Below, one piece after another: positions 53,500-61,877 of a stretch of DNA of 64,000 bases (within the stretch, counting starts at the first letter, position 1; each line of letters opens with the position of its first letter). The position numbers and the translations under genes are program-made. The notes under the pieces were generated by a model. The model ran no database searches, had not been told where the DNA came from, and worked only from the letters and a program-made list of their open reading frames with translations. The stretch spans positions 622,501 through 686,500 of the forward strand of contig NZ_FXUY01000002.1 of the NCBI RefSeq assembly GCF_900182985.1, in the 5' to 3' direction. Origin of the DNA: Pseudomonas helmanticensis. GTDB taxonomy: Bacteria; Pseudomonadota; Gammaproteobacteria; Pseudomonadales; Pseudomonadaceae.

Positions 53500-53526
53500 A
53501 CGTCGTAAATTATTTGGAGAGACATC

Positions 53527-54348
53527 ATGTCTGAAAAATACCTACCACTTGGCAGACGCTCATTTGTAATCGGTGCTGCCGCAGCCGTGGCGGCAAGTGC
53601 TATCCCTTCTGCAATGGCAGCGGACAAGCCCGCACAATCCAATCTCGAAAAGTATGCCGCGCCCAAGAACCCCGCGCTTCCAAAGTCGACGATGAAGCTC
53701 GACCTTTCGCGCACAGCTCTGGTGGTCATCGATCCGCAAATCGACTTTATGAGTCCGAAAGGTAAAGCTTGGCCGATGACGGGCGAAAGCGTTACGGAGC
53801 AGAATTTAGTCCCCAATCTCCTGCGCCTGTTTAAAGCAGCCAAAGCAGCCAACATGACAGTCGCTGTTTCGCCACATTGGTATTGGGGAACGGATCATAA
53901 CTGGAAAATTCAGGCCCCAGTCGAAGCCATGCAACACAGTATGAAGCTTTTTGATGATCGCAAAAACGAGTTAGACGTGGCAGGTTTTGAGAACTCAGGA
54001 AGCGATTTCATGCCGGAATTCAAGCCTTACATCATGGACGGTAAGACTTTTCTTTGTTCGCCCCACAAACTTTACGGCCCACAAGTCAACGACCTAAACC
54101 TACAGCTGCGTAAACAGCTCGTCGATCAAGTCATCCTGACCGGCATGCTCGCAAACCTCTGTGTGGAATCGCACATGCGTGAGTTGCTTGAACAAGGGTT
54201 TGAAGTCGCAGTGGTACGAGACGCAGTGGCGGGGCCTAAGCTGCCTGAGGGTGACGGATACATGGCGGCCATTATCAACTACCGCTTTATGGCAAACGCC
54301 GTATGGACCACCGATGAAGTGGTCGCAATGATGGAAGGCAAGGCCTAG
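53527..54348 (+). CDS. Tat-signal isochorismatase-family cysteine hydrolase
   Basis: A 273-residue protein. LGRRSFVIGAAAAVAASAIP is a textbook Tat signal, and cleavage is likely near AMA. The cysteine-hydrolase fold has the Asp in ALVVIDPQIDFMSP and the Cys in TGMLANLCVESHMREL. Family members hydrolyse amides or ester bonds, such as nicotinamide, isochorismate or biuret. TTGGAGAGACATC precedes the ATG. Paired export of two hydrolases suggests a shared periplasmic substrate (inference). Confidence 0.9.
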   Translation: MSEKYLPLGRRSFVIGAAAAVAASAIPSAMAADKPAQSNLEKYAAPKNPALPKSTMKLDLSRTALVVIDPQIDFMSPKGKAWPMTGESVTEQNLVPNLLRLFKAAKAANMTVAVSPHWYWGTDHNWKIQAPVEAMQHSMKLFDDRKNELDVAGFENSGSDFMPEFKPYIMDGKTFLCSPHKLYGPQVNDLNLQLRKQLVDQVILTGMLANLCVESHMRELLEQGFEVAVVRDAVAGPKLPEGDGYMAAIINYRFMANAVWTTDEVVAMMEGKA

Positions 54349-54354
54349 ATACAA

Positions 54355-54392
54355 ATCCTGTCACGAGGCTAGATGAGGCCTCGTGACAGGAT
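54355..54392. terminator. bidirectional terminator with 15-bp perfect stem
   Basis: ATCCTGTCACGAGGC pairs perfectly with GCCTCGTGACAGGAT around an 8-base loop. It lies between the convergent isochorismatase and regulator genes and overlaps the regulator's last codons. Confidence 0.75.
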
Positions 54393-57269
54393 CTCCAGAT
54401 GACACGAACTACTCTGTAGACTCAACGACTCCAATAACAATCTCGCTTCACGCATATCCAGAGTTTCGTACCCTTCAGAAAACCTTCCAAAAACCGTTTG
54501 AAGTAATTTTCCGGCCTCGTTAACCCTGCCTTGCTTAAGGTGCAGCCTGGTCAATGAAGTCGCCGTACGCAACTCCCAAGCCAACGCAAATTGTCGCTCC
54601 GCACAGGCCAGAGAACGGCTCAGATACTGCTCTGCTAACTCAAAGTCAGGGTTCGGCCGAGCTGCATACAGATCCGCAGCGATGCGCAAAATCTCAGGTG
54701 TATCGAAAGTCTCTCCGATGTTTTCAATCATCTCCATCGCCCCGTTGACGATTTCTAAAGCGTTATCAAACCGCCCCGAAGCGGAAAATCCTTCCGCGAG
54801 ACATCTGATAAACATCGTGGCCAGGACTTGATGGTTCTCCACACTGAGTAATTTCAGGCATCCATTTAATCTGTGAACACCCGCTTCGACGTTGCCTTGG
54901 GAATACAAAAGAATCCCTTCGAGCCCCAATCCTACTGCCCGCTCCGGTTCGAAGGAGTTGAGCTTAGCGATCGAGTTAAGTTGGTCTATTGTTTGCCGGG
55001 CTGAACTCCAATCGCCGGTCCAAAGGAATACAGTGGACACGTAAATGAGCGCTAGGCATATGGTTGCGGGATGTCGCAGATCATTCGCGCGATTCAGCGC
55101 TTGTCGACCGAGCAGAACAGCCTGATCCGGGTAACCGCGAAGCCACGAAATTCTGGCTAGGGATGACAACGCTCGTACGCGATAGTCATAGCTGAACGAA
55201 AAGTCGTCTCTTCCAGAGTTCAACCCAACGTGAGGAAACTGCCCAGGTGACGGGTGTTGAAAGGCGCACTGCTTAGCATCTCCCAGCATCCATTGCATCG
55301 CAGCGATACCCTTGGGATCGGTTATTTGATCCCTTAATGACATCGCCTGTCGGGGAGAGGATTGTAGTTCTTGAAACTCAGCACTCCACAAGAGCGCATT
55401 GCTAGCCCCTCCCAACATACGCAACTGACGAAGGGTGTCGCCGAGATTTTCATCAAATACCTTATCGACCCCATTGGCCGTATTCCCAGAATGGGGTTTT
55501 CCCAAAGCAAACATAGTGGAGATCGCGAGAGCCTCCTGCCAAACCGTTTCCTGGGGAAGACCGTTGGGCTCGCATACTCCTGCGGCTAGGGCTCGCCCAC
55601 TCCAGCGACGGCACTCATCAAGCATCGACAACCCTAAGAATAGAGGTGCTGAAGAAGCGGCGAGTCGAATGCCGAGTCCCAAATTACCAGTCTTCGAAAA
55701 CGTCCAATCCAACGTCGCGCAGATGTTTCCAAGATATTCAATGTAACGTTGTATGCGCTCGTAATCCGGAAGCGCTTCGCCGTGCACGTTGAGACGCTCC
55801 AGCAGAGAAACGAGGTAGACAGCATGCCGTTCAGTTGTCGAGTCAAACTCTCCAGCGCCGTGTAATTTCTCAAGCGCGTAGGCCCGGGTCGTATAGGGTA
55901 ACCGGTAGCACATTGAGCGATTATTTCCCTCGGTTAAAACCAACGACTTCGCCACCAACCGCCCTATCGCGTCTATAACCGTCATTTCATCAGCGTGAGA
56001 AGACACGACTTGGGATGCGACTTCTAAAGTGAATTTGCCAGTTAGGACTGATAAACGGCGCAAGACCATCGCTTCGTTTTCAGACAGAAGCTCGTAGCTC
56101 CAATTGATCATCGCGTTCAGCGTTTGGTGCCGAGACATTGCGTTGCGTCGCCCCTCCCAAAAAAGACTAAATCGATTTTTGAGAAGCTCAGCAATACCTT
56201 GGACCCCATAGGCAGCAACCTGACCGGCGCCGAGTTCAATCGCCAAGGCGATGCCGTCCAGTTTTCGACAGATATGAGCGACTGTGGGCGCATCGTTATC
56301 AGTGAAGGCAAATGTGTTTTCGTTTTGAGCGACGCGCTCGACGAACAATTGCACCGCTGAGAATGTTAAAGCGTCGGCCGCCGTGAGCCCAGATTGTTCG
56401 GGTGGGCAGTCGAGGGAGCCTAGGCGATAAATATGTTCGCCTTCCGCTCGTAATGGTTCTCGGCTGGTAACCAGAATGTGGGTATGTTCCGCTTCCCCAA
56501 AAAGGGTCTCTGCCAAACTAGTGACAGCATCGATTACGTGGTCACAGCTATCGAACACGACCAACAAACGCATGTCCCGTATGAGACCTACTAGCGTATG
56601 AAGTGGCTCTGCTTCTTGGTATTGCACGCCCACCGCGGCCGCGAGCGTTCCAGGCAGCATGCTGGAATCAGTAATGGCGCTCAGGTCTAGGAAGATGACC
56701 ATACCTTCGAACTGCGATCTGAAGTGGTGCGCGACAGCTATCGCCACGGTGGTTTTACCCATCCCTCCGAGGCCGCTGATGGTCACGAAACGATGTTCTT
56801 TTACGAGGTCACATATCAGCATCACGGTGTCGTCACGACCTACCATGCGCACAAGGCGTGGAGGTACTTCGCCTGCCGGCATCGATTGAATCGTGCCCGC
56901 ATTGCCGTCATCGAGGGATGTTAGGGAGAAGGAGGCAACAAAGCTGTAACCGCGACCAGGAACATTCACGACATAGCTGACATTGCTTTCAGAGTCCGAC
57001 AACGCTTTACGTAAGGCCGAAATGTGTACACGCAGACAGCTTTCATCCACCACCACCCCCTTCCACACCATGTGAACTAGGTCGCGATTGGTGACTACTT
57101 CACCCGCGTGAGCGATGAGAGCGATGAGCACATCTAAGGCACGGCTGCCCAGCTCTACCTGCACTCCGTTCCTCAGTAACAATCTCTGTGAAGGAAGCAG
57201 TTGGAACTGGTCAAAAGTGATTGCGTGAGGGCTCTGCCCCCCCGAAGAGTTTTTCATGAGATTGGTCAT
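54369..57269 (-). CDS. large wHTH / NB-ARC-type ATPase regulator with TPR-like C terminus
   Basis: A protein of about 966 residues. Residues about 10-105 are an OmpR-type winged HTH (GSRALDVLIALIAHAGEVVT, VHISALRKALSD, VPGRGYSFVA). An NB-ARC/STAND ATPase follows with Walker A ISGLGGMGKTTVAIAVA and Walker B LLVVFDSCDHV; ARC helices end near residue 450. The remainder is helical TPR-like. Such proteins couple ligand or protein sensing to transcription through ATP-driven oligomerisation. ATG 57269 is likely; a GTG at 57296 would add 9 residues. It is convergent with the Tat hydrolase operon, which is a plausible target. Confidence 0.88.
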   Translation of the reverse strand: MTNLMKNSSGGQSPHAITFDQFQLLPSQRLLLRNGVQVELGSRALDVLIALIAHAGEVVTNRDLVHMVWKGVVVDESCLRVHISALRKALSDSESNVSYVVNVPGRGYSFVASFSLTSLDDGNAGTIQSMPAGEVPPRLVRMVGRDDTVMLICDLVKEHRFVTISGLGGMGKTTVAIAVAHHFRSQFEGMVIFLDLSAITDSSMLPGTLAAAVGVQYQEAEPLHTLVGLIRDMRLLVVFDSCDHVIDAVTSLAETLFGEAEHTHILVTSREPLRAEGEHIYRLGSLDCPPEQSGLTAADALTFSAVQLFVERVAQNENTFAFTDNDAPTVAHICRKLDGIALAIELGAGQVAAYGVQGIAELLKNRFSLFWEGRRNAMSRHQTLNAMINWSYELLSENEAMVLRRLSVLTGKFTLEVASQVVSSHADEMTVIDAIGRLVAKSLVLTEGNNRSMCYRLPYTTRAYALEKLHGAGEFDSTTERHAVYLVSLLERLNVHGEALPDYERIQRYIEYLGNICATLDWTFSKTGNLGLGIRLAASSAPLFLGLSMLDECRRWSGRALAAGVCEPNGLPQETVWQEALAISTMFALGKPHSGNTANGVDKVFDENLGDTLRQLRMLGGASNALLWSAEFQELQSSPRQAMSLRDQITDPKGIAAMQWMLGDAKQCAFQHPSPGQFPHVGLNSGRDDFSFSYDYRVRALSSLARISWLRGYPDQAVLLGRQALNRANDLRHPATICLALIYVSTVFLWTGDWSSARQTIDQLNSIAKLNSFEPERAVGLGLEGILLYSQGNVEAGVHRLNGCLKLLSVENHQVLATMFIRCLAEGFSASGRFDNALEIVNGAMEMIENIGETFDTPEILRIAADLYAARPNPDFELAEQYLSRSLACAERQFALAWELRTATSLTRLHLKQGRVNEAGKLLQTVFGRFSEGYETLDMREARLLLESLSLQSSSCHLEILSRGLI

Positions 57270-57582
57270 GATTCGCAGCCCCGTGCGGTGTGGCACGAAA
57301 ACCTGAAATCTAGCGATGGCACTATTGGGTAAACACCTAGGGCTTTAGTCATGATGGTCACTGGTGACGAATGAACGTACATGGGCAACTCATTCTGTCG
57401 CTTCCGTGACTCCAGTTCTAAGCGCGCTTTTTTTAGGTCCATCGGTGCAAACTTCCCGTGGTGCAGTGTAGGCCCAGCAAGGCATTCAAGCGGTGTTTTT
57501 TGCGGTTACCTCTCATTCTCAGACGATCGGGGCTGTATAATTCAGCCCCCGATGCAGAGTACAAACAGACAGCAGGCTGGCT
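57270..57582. other. intergenic region upstream of the large regulator
   Basis: About 310 bases. It holds a GTCAC-TG-GTGAC dyad (57357-57368) and the hairpin at 57525-57553. No gene seen. Confidence 0.45.
57525..57553 (-). terminator. hairpin after DUF2790 gene copy d
   Basis: ATCGGGGCTG pairs with CAGCCCCCGAT with a one-base bulge around TATAATT. It lies 30 bases past the DUF2790 stop on the minus strand. Confidence 0.6.
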
Positions 57583-57816
57583 CTAATTGGTCTGACACCC
57601 GCCCCCTTCTTCCATATAGGTTGCTACACGCCGCGCCCCCTTGGAGTCCTGATAAACCATTTCAACAGGCACGATTCCACAGGCTTGGGTGGTGTCAGTA
57701 ACGCTTATGATTTTCGCGACATCCGATGGAACACCCGTTCGGGCTGTCTGCTTATCGTCGGCACCAAACGCGACACCGGCAGCGATGGTTAGGCTCAGAG
57801 CGATCACAATTTTCAT
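57583..57816 (-). CDS. DUF2790 small periplasmic protein, copy d
   Basis: A 77-residue protein: signal peptide MKIVIALSLTIAAGVAFGAD, then VPSDVAKIISVTDTTQACG, IVPVEMVYQDSKGARRVATY in part and a C-terminal Cys (GGGCQTN). It is more diverged than the three copies in the cyanate modules. TTGAGGAAATGCC precedes the ATG. No cyanase is nearby, showing that the family is not tied to cyanate alone. Confidence 0.86.
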   Translation of the reverse strand: MKIVIALSLTIAAGVAFGADDKQTARTGVPSDVAKIISVTDTTQACGIVPVEMVYQDSKGARRVATYMEEGGGCQTN

Positions 57817-58559
57817 GGCATTTCCTCAAGGAAGAATGGGCAGTTCTAGCCAGAAGCTCGCAAAGTCATTGGCGCGCCTGCTGCTCCCTCGATCAGAGCG
57901 GGCGCCAACAAGACCTCTTTGAGCATTAAAAGACCAAACCGGGCAGGCAAGCCTCACTTGGATCGACATCTACGAGAATAAACCCGAGCTTCTGGTGCGA
58001 AGATCAGGACGCACGAAGTTACGAGAAACGTACCAAAGGCTACTGAGCCACCGAGTTAACCGGAGCTTCCAAAGATCATGAGGAATATCGCAAGCGTCCC
58101 AAATCACTATCGATGAAACCTCAAACAGATGAGTAGCCATAGGTATTGTTGAAAGTTTGCCAAGCTCACCTGTCACTCTCAACTCACTTTCTCATATGAG
58201 GTTAGCTTTGTATTTTAGGGGCGATGAGAAATGTATAGCATGATCGGATCATTGGCGACAAAAGGTATAATTTCACAAGCCATTAAGGGGTTCACTAATA
58301 TCATTACTCCGCACCGTAAAATAATAGTCACAGCTCATATCATGAGTGTTGTGACGAGCGCGATTAACTATCAAGCGGTACAGCAACCAAAATAACTGGC
58401 TGCAATTATTTTGAAAAATGGAGTACTACCAAATTAGTATAGTGGGACAAGCAGATGTGAAAATAATTTTCACTAAAAGACTTTAACATTTGCCTGATGA
58501 TTTAAAATAAAAAAGCCCCGGCACGCTAAAGTGCTCGAGGCCGTTTTACGATCTGCATG
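57817..58559. other. long gap without a convincing gene
   Basis: About 740 bases. A 50-codon plus-strand frame ending at 58081 and an overlapping minus-strand frame are both unconvincing. From 58200 on the sequence is AT-rich. A terminator for the AhpD-like gene lies at the right end. Confidence 0.45.
58505..58542 (-). terminator. rho-independent terminator of AhpD-like gene
   Basis: On the minus strand an imperfect stem centred on GAGCAC / GTGC is closed by GGCC / GGGC and followed by TTTTTTATTTT. It begins 18 bases after the stop codon. Confidence 0.7.
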
Positions 58560-58901
58560 CTATTTTTTCAATGTGTCATACGCTTCGAGTGTACGCAGCG
58601 AGTAAATGTACGCAGCACCAGCATTCATCTGGACCGCAGTAGCCAAGGTCGCGGCAATTTCTTCGCGAGTTGCACCAGCCTTCATTGCCTCATCAGTGTG
58701 AGCACCAATACAGCCGTCGCAACGGGTGGTGACGGCGACAGCGATCGAAATCAGCTCGCGCGTCTTGGCATCCAGAACGTTGTTTTCTGCGGAGGCTTCG
58801 GCAAGAGCCATATAGGCTTTAACCATTTTAGGATTACTTTTGCCCAGCGAGCCGAAGGCTTTCTGGATGGTAGGCAACATTTCAGACCAGTTAACGAACA
58901 T
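58560..58901 (-). CDS. carboxymuconolactone-decarboxylase / AhpD-like peroxidase
   Basis: A 113-residue single-domain protein with the AhpD redox motif CDGCIGAHT and the flanking helix KTRELISIAVAVTTR in part. Members are thiol peroxidases. The divergent pair with an AraC-type regulator resembles the arrangement of the P. aeruginosa hypochlorous/hypothiocyanous-acid-responsive rclX/rclR genes as I recall them; orthology is not established. CAGGAGCTTGTTTA precedes ATG 58901. A strong terminator follows. Confidence 0.88.
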   Translation of the reverse strand: MFVNWSEMLPTIQKAFGSLGKSNPKMVKAYMALAEASAENNVLDAKTRELISIAVAVTTRCDGCIGAHTDEAMKAGATREEIAATLATAVQMNAGAAYIYSLRTLEAYDTLKK

Positions 58902-59011
58902 TAAACAAGCTCCTGAGCGGTTTGGGTGTCTGTTTTGACATGCTCAGTTTTCTACAAGGACGAGGCCTAGGTTTGTTTGATCGGCTCAATTTTTGTCGCG
59001 AGCAACTCAAA

Positions 59012-59905
59012 ATGAATTCGATAGAAAAGCTCATCAGTTTGGCCAACGTGCGCGGCAGCCTGAACTTGCGATGTCAGTTTGAAGGCGCTTGGTCTCGCGA
59101 GCATGAGCAGGAGCCTCTGGGGCAAGCGCCATATCACATCGTGCTGGTCGGAGAGTGTCGCGTTGATTTCCCCAACGGCAAAAGTGTACCTATGCGCGCG
59201 GGCCACATTTTGCTCCTACCGACTGGGGCTCCGCATGTGATGCTGGGTAAAGGGGGCTCCGCGGCGCCGACGATGCCAAAAATCACTAACCAAGGCGCTG
59301 TCCCAATACATCGCATCGGTGGACCCAGCAGCGATTTCGACATGCTCTGCGGTAGCTTCCACTTCAATCGTGCTTCGCTTCTCTTCGCAGCTTTGCCAAC
59401 GTATTTGGTCATACCCACGGCTTGTGGACCGCTATCGGCATTGGTGGAAATGCTGCGCAGTGAAGCGGATGGTCAGCAGGTTTGCTCCAGCTTTATGCTG
59501 GACGCGCTGTCTCAAGCATTGTTTACGCTTGTCCTGCGAGCACATCTAACGAGTGACGGTCACAATACAGGCTCATTGGCTTTGCTTTCCGACAAAAGAC
59601 TCTGCCGAGCTTGGCAAGCGATGCTGGCCGACCCTGCCTTCGAGTGGAAAATTGAGTACCTTGCCGAATTGGCGAATATGTCACGGGCAACGTTTGTTCG
59701 TACGTTTGTGCGTGTGGCCGGTGCGTCACCGTGGACGCTGCTCACTCAAGTCCGAATGGAGTTAGCGACAAATCTACTGCATCACTCACAGCTAGGGTTG
59801 AGCGAAATTGCAGTAAATGTGGGGTATCAGTCGCAATCGGCGTTCACGAAGAAATTCAAGGAATTTTATGGAGCTGCGCCAGGAAAAGCACGCCGTGAAA
59901 TTTAA
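59012..59905 (+). CDS. AraC-family regulator with cupin-type sensor domain
   Basis: A 297-residue regulator. The N-terminal cupin_6-like domain has VGECRVDFPNGKSVPMRAGH, LLLPTGAPHVM and DFDMLCGSFHF with a Cys that could sense oxidants. The AraC HTH pair reads LAELANMSRATFVRTFVRVA and LSEIAVNVGYQSQSAFTKKF. It is divergent from the AhpD-like gene across 110 bases and probably activates it. ATG 59012 begins MNSIEKLISLANVRGS; a longer frame to 58922 lacks a ribosome-binding site. RclR of E. coli, a Cys-based chlorine sensor, belongs to this group. Confidence 0.88.
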   Translation: MNSIEKLISLANVRGSLNLRCQFEGAWSREHEQEPLGQAPYHIVLVGECRVDFPNGKSVPMRAGHILLLPTGAPHVMLGKGGSAAPTMPKITNQGAVPIHRIGGPSSDFDMLCGSFHFNRASLLFAALPTYLVIPTACGPLSALVEMLRSEADGQQVCSSFMLDALSQALFTLVLRAHLTSDGHNTGSLALLSDKRLCRAWQAMLADPAFEWKIEYLAELANMSRATFVRTFVRVAGASPWTLLTQVRMELATNLLHHSQLGLSEIAVNVGYQSQSAFTKKFKEFYGAAPGKARREI

Positions 59906-59951
59906 CCCTCTGACAGCCCCAACTGTCTGAAAGTAGCAGCCTGCATATGCT

Positions 59952-60363
59952 CTACCGGACGCGTGCAGCATGCGATACAGCAAAGGTATCCTCAAGCATT
60001 CGAAAGCTATCAATCAAACGTTGCTGATCTCCAGCACAAGTACAAACGACGTCTCAATCAACTTGCCGGTGGCCTTAACTCGTGATGCAAGCGCTCCCAA
60101 AATCATCGCGCGGCTTTCACTCGCTAAAATATCCTGAATGATCAGACTTTCGCTCGTTAGAAGCGTCGCGGTTTCTTTTACAAAATTAACGATTGATTCT
60201 TTGCTTTGCTACTTGCCGAGCCAAGGTAGCGCTCCAACGCCACCGCAATTTCCCAGTTCGCATTTTCAGCGAATAGAAGTGCTAGTGTATGTGAGTCACC
60301 GCTGCTCAGTTTCTACAAAAAATCCTATGCGAACTCTGAATTAGTATGTCCGTTGATAGTCAT
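59952..60363 (-). pseudogene. decayed SnoaL/NTF2-like gene
   Basis: Three minus-strand frames join into one SnoaL-like protein. From ATG 60363 the frame meets TAG at codons 13 and 17, then reads LSSGDSHTLALLFAENANWE. A frameshift near 60200 leads to ESIVNFVKETATLLTSESL and SRAMILGALASRVKATGKLI. Another near 60020 leads to RLIDSFRMLEDTFAVSHAA and a final TAG at 59952-59954. The pieces are in the right order for the family. With two nonsense codons and at least two frameshifts it is dead. It lies downstream of, and in the same direction as, an intact NTF2-like gene. Confidence 0.78.
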
Positions 60364-60457
60364 TGAATCTAAATCTGCCTAGATCTTTTTTTCCCACATC
60401 ACTGTTCGAAAACCACGGGGATGTTCAACCTATCCAGTAAAGCATTTACGTTAATTC

Positions 60458-60883
60458 TTAGCCCCAGTAAAAACGATCATCATCTTCACCTAAAAAATCC
60501 GGATCCACGTAAATATGAAGACGTGAAATCAAAGTCCCGGAAAATTCGAAAACATTGCAAAACCTACCATCGGACTTTCCTTCGACTGGCCAATGTTCTC
60601 CATTCTTGGCGACACCGCTTTCAGTGCCTTCCACGACAACAATTTGGCCACTCGCGATAAAGTTGTAAGTTCCAACATCATGCTTAAGGCTTTCCAGTTT
60701 ACTCATCAAACCTTGAACAAACTCGACAACTTGTGCCTTACCAGTACGCGTACCAAACTTAGGAAAGAATAGCTGAACATCGTCGCTAAAAAGATCCAGA
60801 ATGGATGGATCACCGACATCCGCCTTGCCAAAATAAAGCTTGGTGATTTCAATCAGTTGCTTACTATTATCTGCGCTTGTCAT
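60458..60883 (-). CDS. NTF2-like (SnoaL-type) protein
   Basis: A 141-residue soluble protein: LIEITKLYFGKADVGDPSIL, DLFSDDVQLFFPKFGTRTGK, a beta-sheet region (YNFIASGQIVVVEGTESGVA) and RLHIYVDPDFLGEDDDRFYW. The cone fold suits small-ligand binding, and the reaction is unknown. It is 139 bases after the SDR gene in the same direction, so the two may be co-transcribed, with SDR product chemistry as a possible link. Confidence 0.8.
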   Translation of the reverse strand: MTSADNSKQLIEITKLYFGKADVGDPSILDLFSDDVQLFFPKFGTRTGKAQVVEFVQGLMSKLESLKHDVGTYNFIASGQIVVVEGTESGVAKNGEHWPVEGKSDGRFCNVFEFSGTLISRLHIYVDPDFLGEDDDRFYWG

Positions 60884-61022
60884 ATCAGATCCCGGATAAA
60901 ATACTTAAAAGCGTATGATTATCGTAGACGGAGTTTCTTGATAATCAAATTTTATAGCATTGTTGTTGACCGACACTCATATAAAAACTGGGAAAACTTT
61001 CGCCTCCCCAGTCTTCACAACA

Positions 61023-61778
61023 TCAGATTTGGGCAATACCGCCATCAACGAACAATTCGCTGCCATTTACGAAGCTTGAATCGTCAGAAGCCAGGAATAA
61101 AGCCGCTCGCGCCACCTCATCAGGATCACCTACACGACCCATTGGAATCAGAGAAGCGAAGTGATCCAGCATGCCTTGCTGATGCGCCACATCTGGGCCT
61201 GCGAGGCCAACGAGACCTGGCGTTTTGATTGGGCCAGGGGTCAGGCAATTCACTCGAATGTCCTGACCTTTCAAATCGAGAATCCAGTTGCGAGCGAAGG
61301 ATCGTACAGCTGCTTTGGAAGCTGCGTAGACGCTGAAATCTGGAGTACCACCGCTAGCAGCGGTCGACCCTGTCAGGATGATCGAGGCGCCTTTCGACAG
61401 AAGTGGCAGCGATTTTTGTACTGTGAAGAGCACGCCTTTCACGTTTCGATCAAACGTGTCATCGAAATGCTCTTCAGTGATGTCTTTCAAATTGCGCAGT
61501 TCACCGCCGCCGGCGTTTACGAACAGCACATCAACACGACCATGTTGAGACTTGACCTCGTTGAATAGTTCGTCCAACTCTTCCAGCTTCGTCGAATCGA
61601 CACGTACCGCTATCGCGTTATTGCCGATAGCCAGCGCAGCAGCGTCTAGCTCAGCTTGACGCCGACCAGTGATGTATACGTGAGCACCTTCCTTGGCAAA
61701 GCGAATGGCAGTGGCCAAACCGATACCGGTGGAACCACCAGTGACAATGGCAACTTTGCCTTCAAGCTTGCGTGACAT
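61023..61778 (-). CDS. short-chain dehydrogenase/reductase
   Basis: A 251-residue classical SDR: cofactor motif TGGSTGIGLATA, NAGGG, catalytic Ser in ILTGSTAASGG, YAASKAA (YxxxK), and NCLTPGPIKTPGL. It reduces or oxidises an unknown carbonyl/alcohol with NAD(P)H; TGRR after strand 2 favours NADP. The N terminus MSRKLEGKVAIVTGG supports ATG 61778. It is divergent from a LysR regulator across 99 bases. Confidence 0.93.
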   Translation of the reverse strand: MSRKLEGKVAIVTGGSTGIGLATAIRFAKEGAHVYITGRRQAELDAAALAIGNNAIAVRVDSTKLEELDELFNEVKSQHGRVDVLFVNAGGGELRNLKDITEEHFDDTFDRNVKGVLFTVQKSLPLLSKGASIILTGSTAASGGTPDFSVYAASKAAVRSFARNWILDLKGQDIRVNCLTPGPIKTPGLVGLAGPDVAHQQGMLDHFASLIPMGRVGDPDEVARAALFLASDDSSFVNGSELFVDGGIAQI

Positions 61779-61877
61779 TTCATAATCCTCAGAAAAGCGC
61801 CAAACCGCGCATGACAGAAGGATATCGACGAACGTTCAGTCTCGAAATAGAATTGATTGCAAACCATCATTGCAGAA

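Noticed and set aside
57940..58081. Basic plus-strand frame of about 45 codons and an overlapping 70-residue minus-strand frame
   Set aside because: Neither has a start with ribosome-binding site or a recognisable family; they are mutually exclusive.
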